Source: an archaeon
GTDB taxonomy: Archaea; Thermoplasmatota; Thermoplasmata; Methanomassiliicoccales; Methanomethylophilaceae
NCBI GenBank assembly: GCA_024399225.1
Contig: JAKSHV010000097.1
Coordinates: forward strand, 1 to 5,078
DNA length: 5,078 bases
Direction of reading: 5' to 3'
This document shows positions 4,540 through 5,078 of the stretch, piece after piece; position 1 is the first letter of the stretch; each line of letters begins with the position of its first letter. A program made the translations under genes and the position numbers. The notes beneath the pieces were generated by a model. That model was given only the letters and a program-made list of their open reading frames with translations, was not told the DNA's origin and did not search any database.

Positions 4540-4573
4540 TTTTATGCAATCACCCCATGTACTAACCGAGGAT
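4540..4573 (+). promoter_or_regulatory. TATA box and ribosome site of rubrerythrin
   Basis: TTTTATGC (4540-4547) is a TATA-like box that predicts a start near 4569. GAGGAT (4568-4573) lies five bases before the ATG at 4579 and matches the archaeal Shine-Dalgarno core. Confidence 0.45.
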
Positions 4574-4578
4574 TCATC

Positions 4579-5078
4579 ATGGAACTAAAAGGCTCTAAGA
4601 CTGAAGCAAACCTCCTCACCGCCTTCGCAGGCGAGTGCCAGGCAAGGACCAAGTACACCTACTACGCGTCCCAGGCAAAGAAGGAAGGATACGAACAGAT
4701 CGCAGACATCTTCATGGAGACCGCCGAGAACGAGAAGGAGCACGCCAAGATCTGGTTCAAACAGCTCCACAACGGTGCAGTCCCCGAGACCGTACAGAAC
4801 CTCAAGGACGCAGCCGGTGGAGAGAACTACGAGCACACCGACATGTACAAGAAGTTCGAGGAGGTCGCAAGGCAGGAAGGATTCGACCAGATCGCCAACC
4901 TCTTCAAGCTCGTCGGAAACGTCGAGAAGACCCATGAGGCACGTTTCCTCGCACTCCTCAAGAACATCGAGGAGGGAATGGTCTTCGAGAAGGACGAGGT
5001 CTGCGTATGGAAGTGCAGGAACTGCGGACACCTTCACGTCGGCAAATCCGCACCCAAGGTATGTCCCGTCTGTAAGCA
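4579..5078 (+). CDS. rbr: Rubrerythrin, C-terminus cut by window edge
   Basis: The frame from the ATG at 4579 is open to the right edge and gives 166 residues beginning [16 protein letters not shown]. The N-terminal ferritin-like four-helix domain shows the di-iron ligands of the family: E19 (AGECQART), E52 with H55 (ENEKEH), E82 and E85 (GENYEH) and E116 with H119 (VEKTHE). The C-terminal rubredoxin domain has C146-x-x-C149 and C162-x-x-C165 for one Fe(SCys)4 site; all four cysteines are inside the window. Known rubrerythrins of about 190 residues reduce hydrogen peroxide to water in the cytoplasm of anaerobes, with electrons delivered through the rubredoxin centre. Roughly 20 to 25 residues are missing. 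It is divergent from the hydrolase and has its own promoter and GAGGAT ribosome site. The flavoprotein at 711-1649 could supply electrons from NAD(P)H, but that is only a suggestion. Confidence 0.95.
   Translation, partial: MELKGSKTEANLLTAFAGECQARTKYTYYASQAKKEGYEQIADIFMETAENEKEHAKIWFKQLHNGAVPETVQNLKDAAGGENYEHTDMYKKFEEVARQEGFDQIANLFKLVGNVEKTHEARFLALLKNIEEGMVFEKDEVCVWKCRNCGHLHVGKSAPKVCPVCK

Noticed and set aside
3635..4588. A 317-codon + frame opposite the hydrolase
   Set aside because: It is antisense to a gene with clear catalytic motifs, and its composition (His, Val, Glu, Gly rich) is what a mirrored high-GC gene gives.
4585..5037. A 150-codon - frame opposite rubrerythrin
   Set aside because: Leu/Val/Glu-rich mirror of the rubrerythrin gene, whose iron ligands are all intact on the + strand.

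Overview
The window looks like a piece of a methanogenic, Thermoplasmata-type archaeon of the Methanomassiliicoccales group (Methanomethylophilus-like gut lineage). The signs are archaeal TATA boxes about 26 bases before probable transcription starts, T-run terminators, a strong preference for AGG arginine codons, a Listeria-Bacteroides (InlB B-type) repeat surface protein of the kind reported in that group, and anaerobe redox proteins. All seven complete genes stop at TGA, which fits a lineage where TAG may be read as pyrrolysine. The taxonomic call is an inference from style; no methanogenesis or pyl gene is present.

Layout, left to right: (2-661, +) the C-terminal end of a cell-surface InlB B-repeat protein with a membrane anchor; (671-700) a bidirectional terminator; (711-1649, -) a thioredoxin-reductase-like flavoprotein without the CxxC pair, best read as a type 2 ferredoxin/flavodoxin-NADP reductase-like enzyme; (1650-2152) a 500-base region holding a dense set of ACTGT/ACAGT elements, a GC-rich hairpin, a 32-residue single-membrane-span small protein (1917-2015) and its own strong terminator; (2153-2551, +) an FMN-binding split-barrel protein of the pyridoxamine-phosphate-oxidase family; (2652-2840, -) a 62-residue CxxC-x17-CxxC zinc-ribbon protein; (2919-3569, +) a TPR protein; (3563-4453, -) an alpha/beta hydrolase whose stop overlaps that of the TPR gene; (4579 to the right edge, +) rubrerythrin, lacking only its last residues.

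Apart from the 1917/2153 pair, neighbouring genes alternate strand, and the two + genes at 1917 and 2153 are split by a terminator and a fresh TATA box. Every gene therefore appears to be transcribed alone, with convergent pairs sharing terminators and divergent pairs sharing short promoter regions. There is no obvious operon or defence or mobile system. The functional thread is redox and oxygen stress: an NAD(P)H flavoprotein, an FMN protein and rubrerythrin (peroxide reduction) could be linked through reduced carriers, but the sequence does not show this directly. The least explained part is 1680-2015: the small membrane protein gene and the repeated elements upstream of it.
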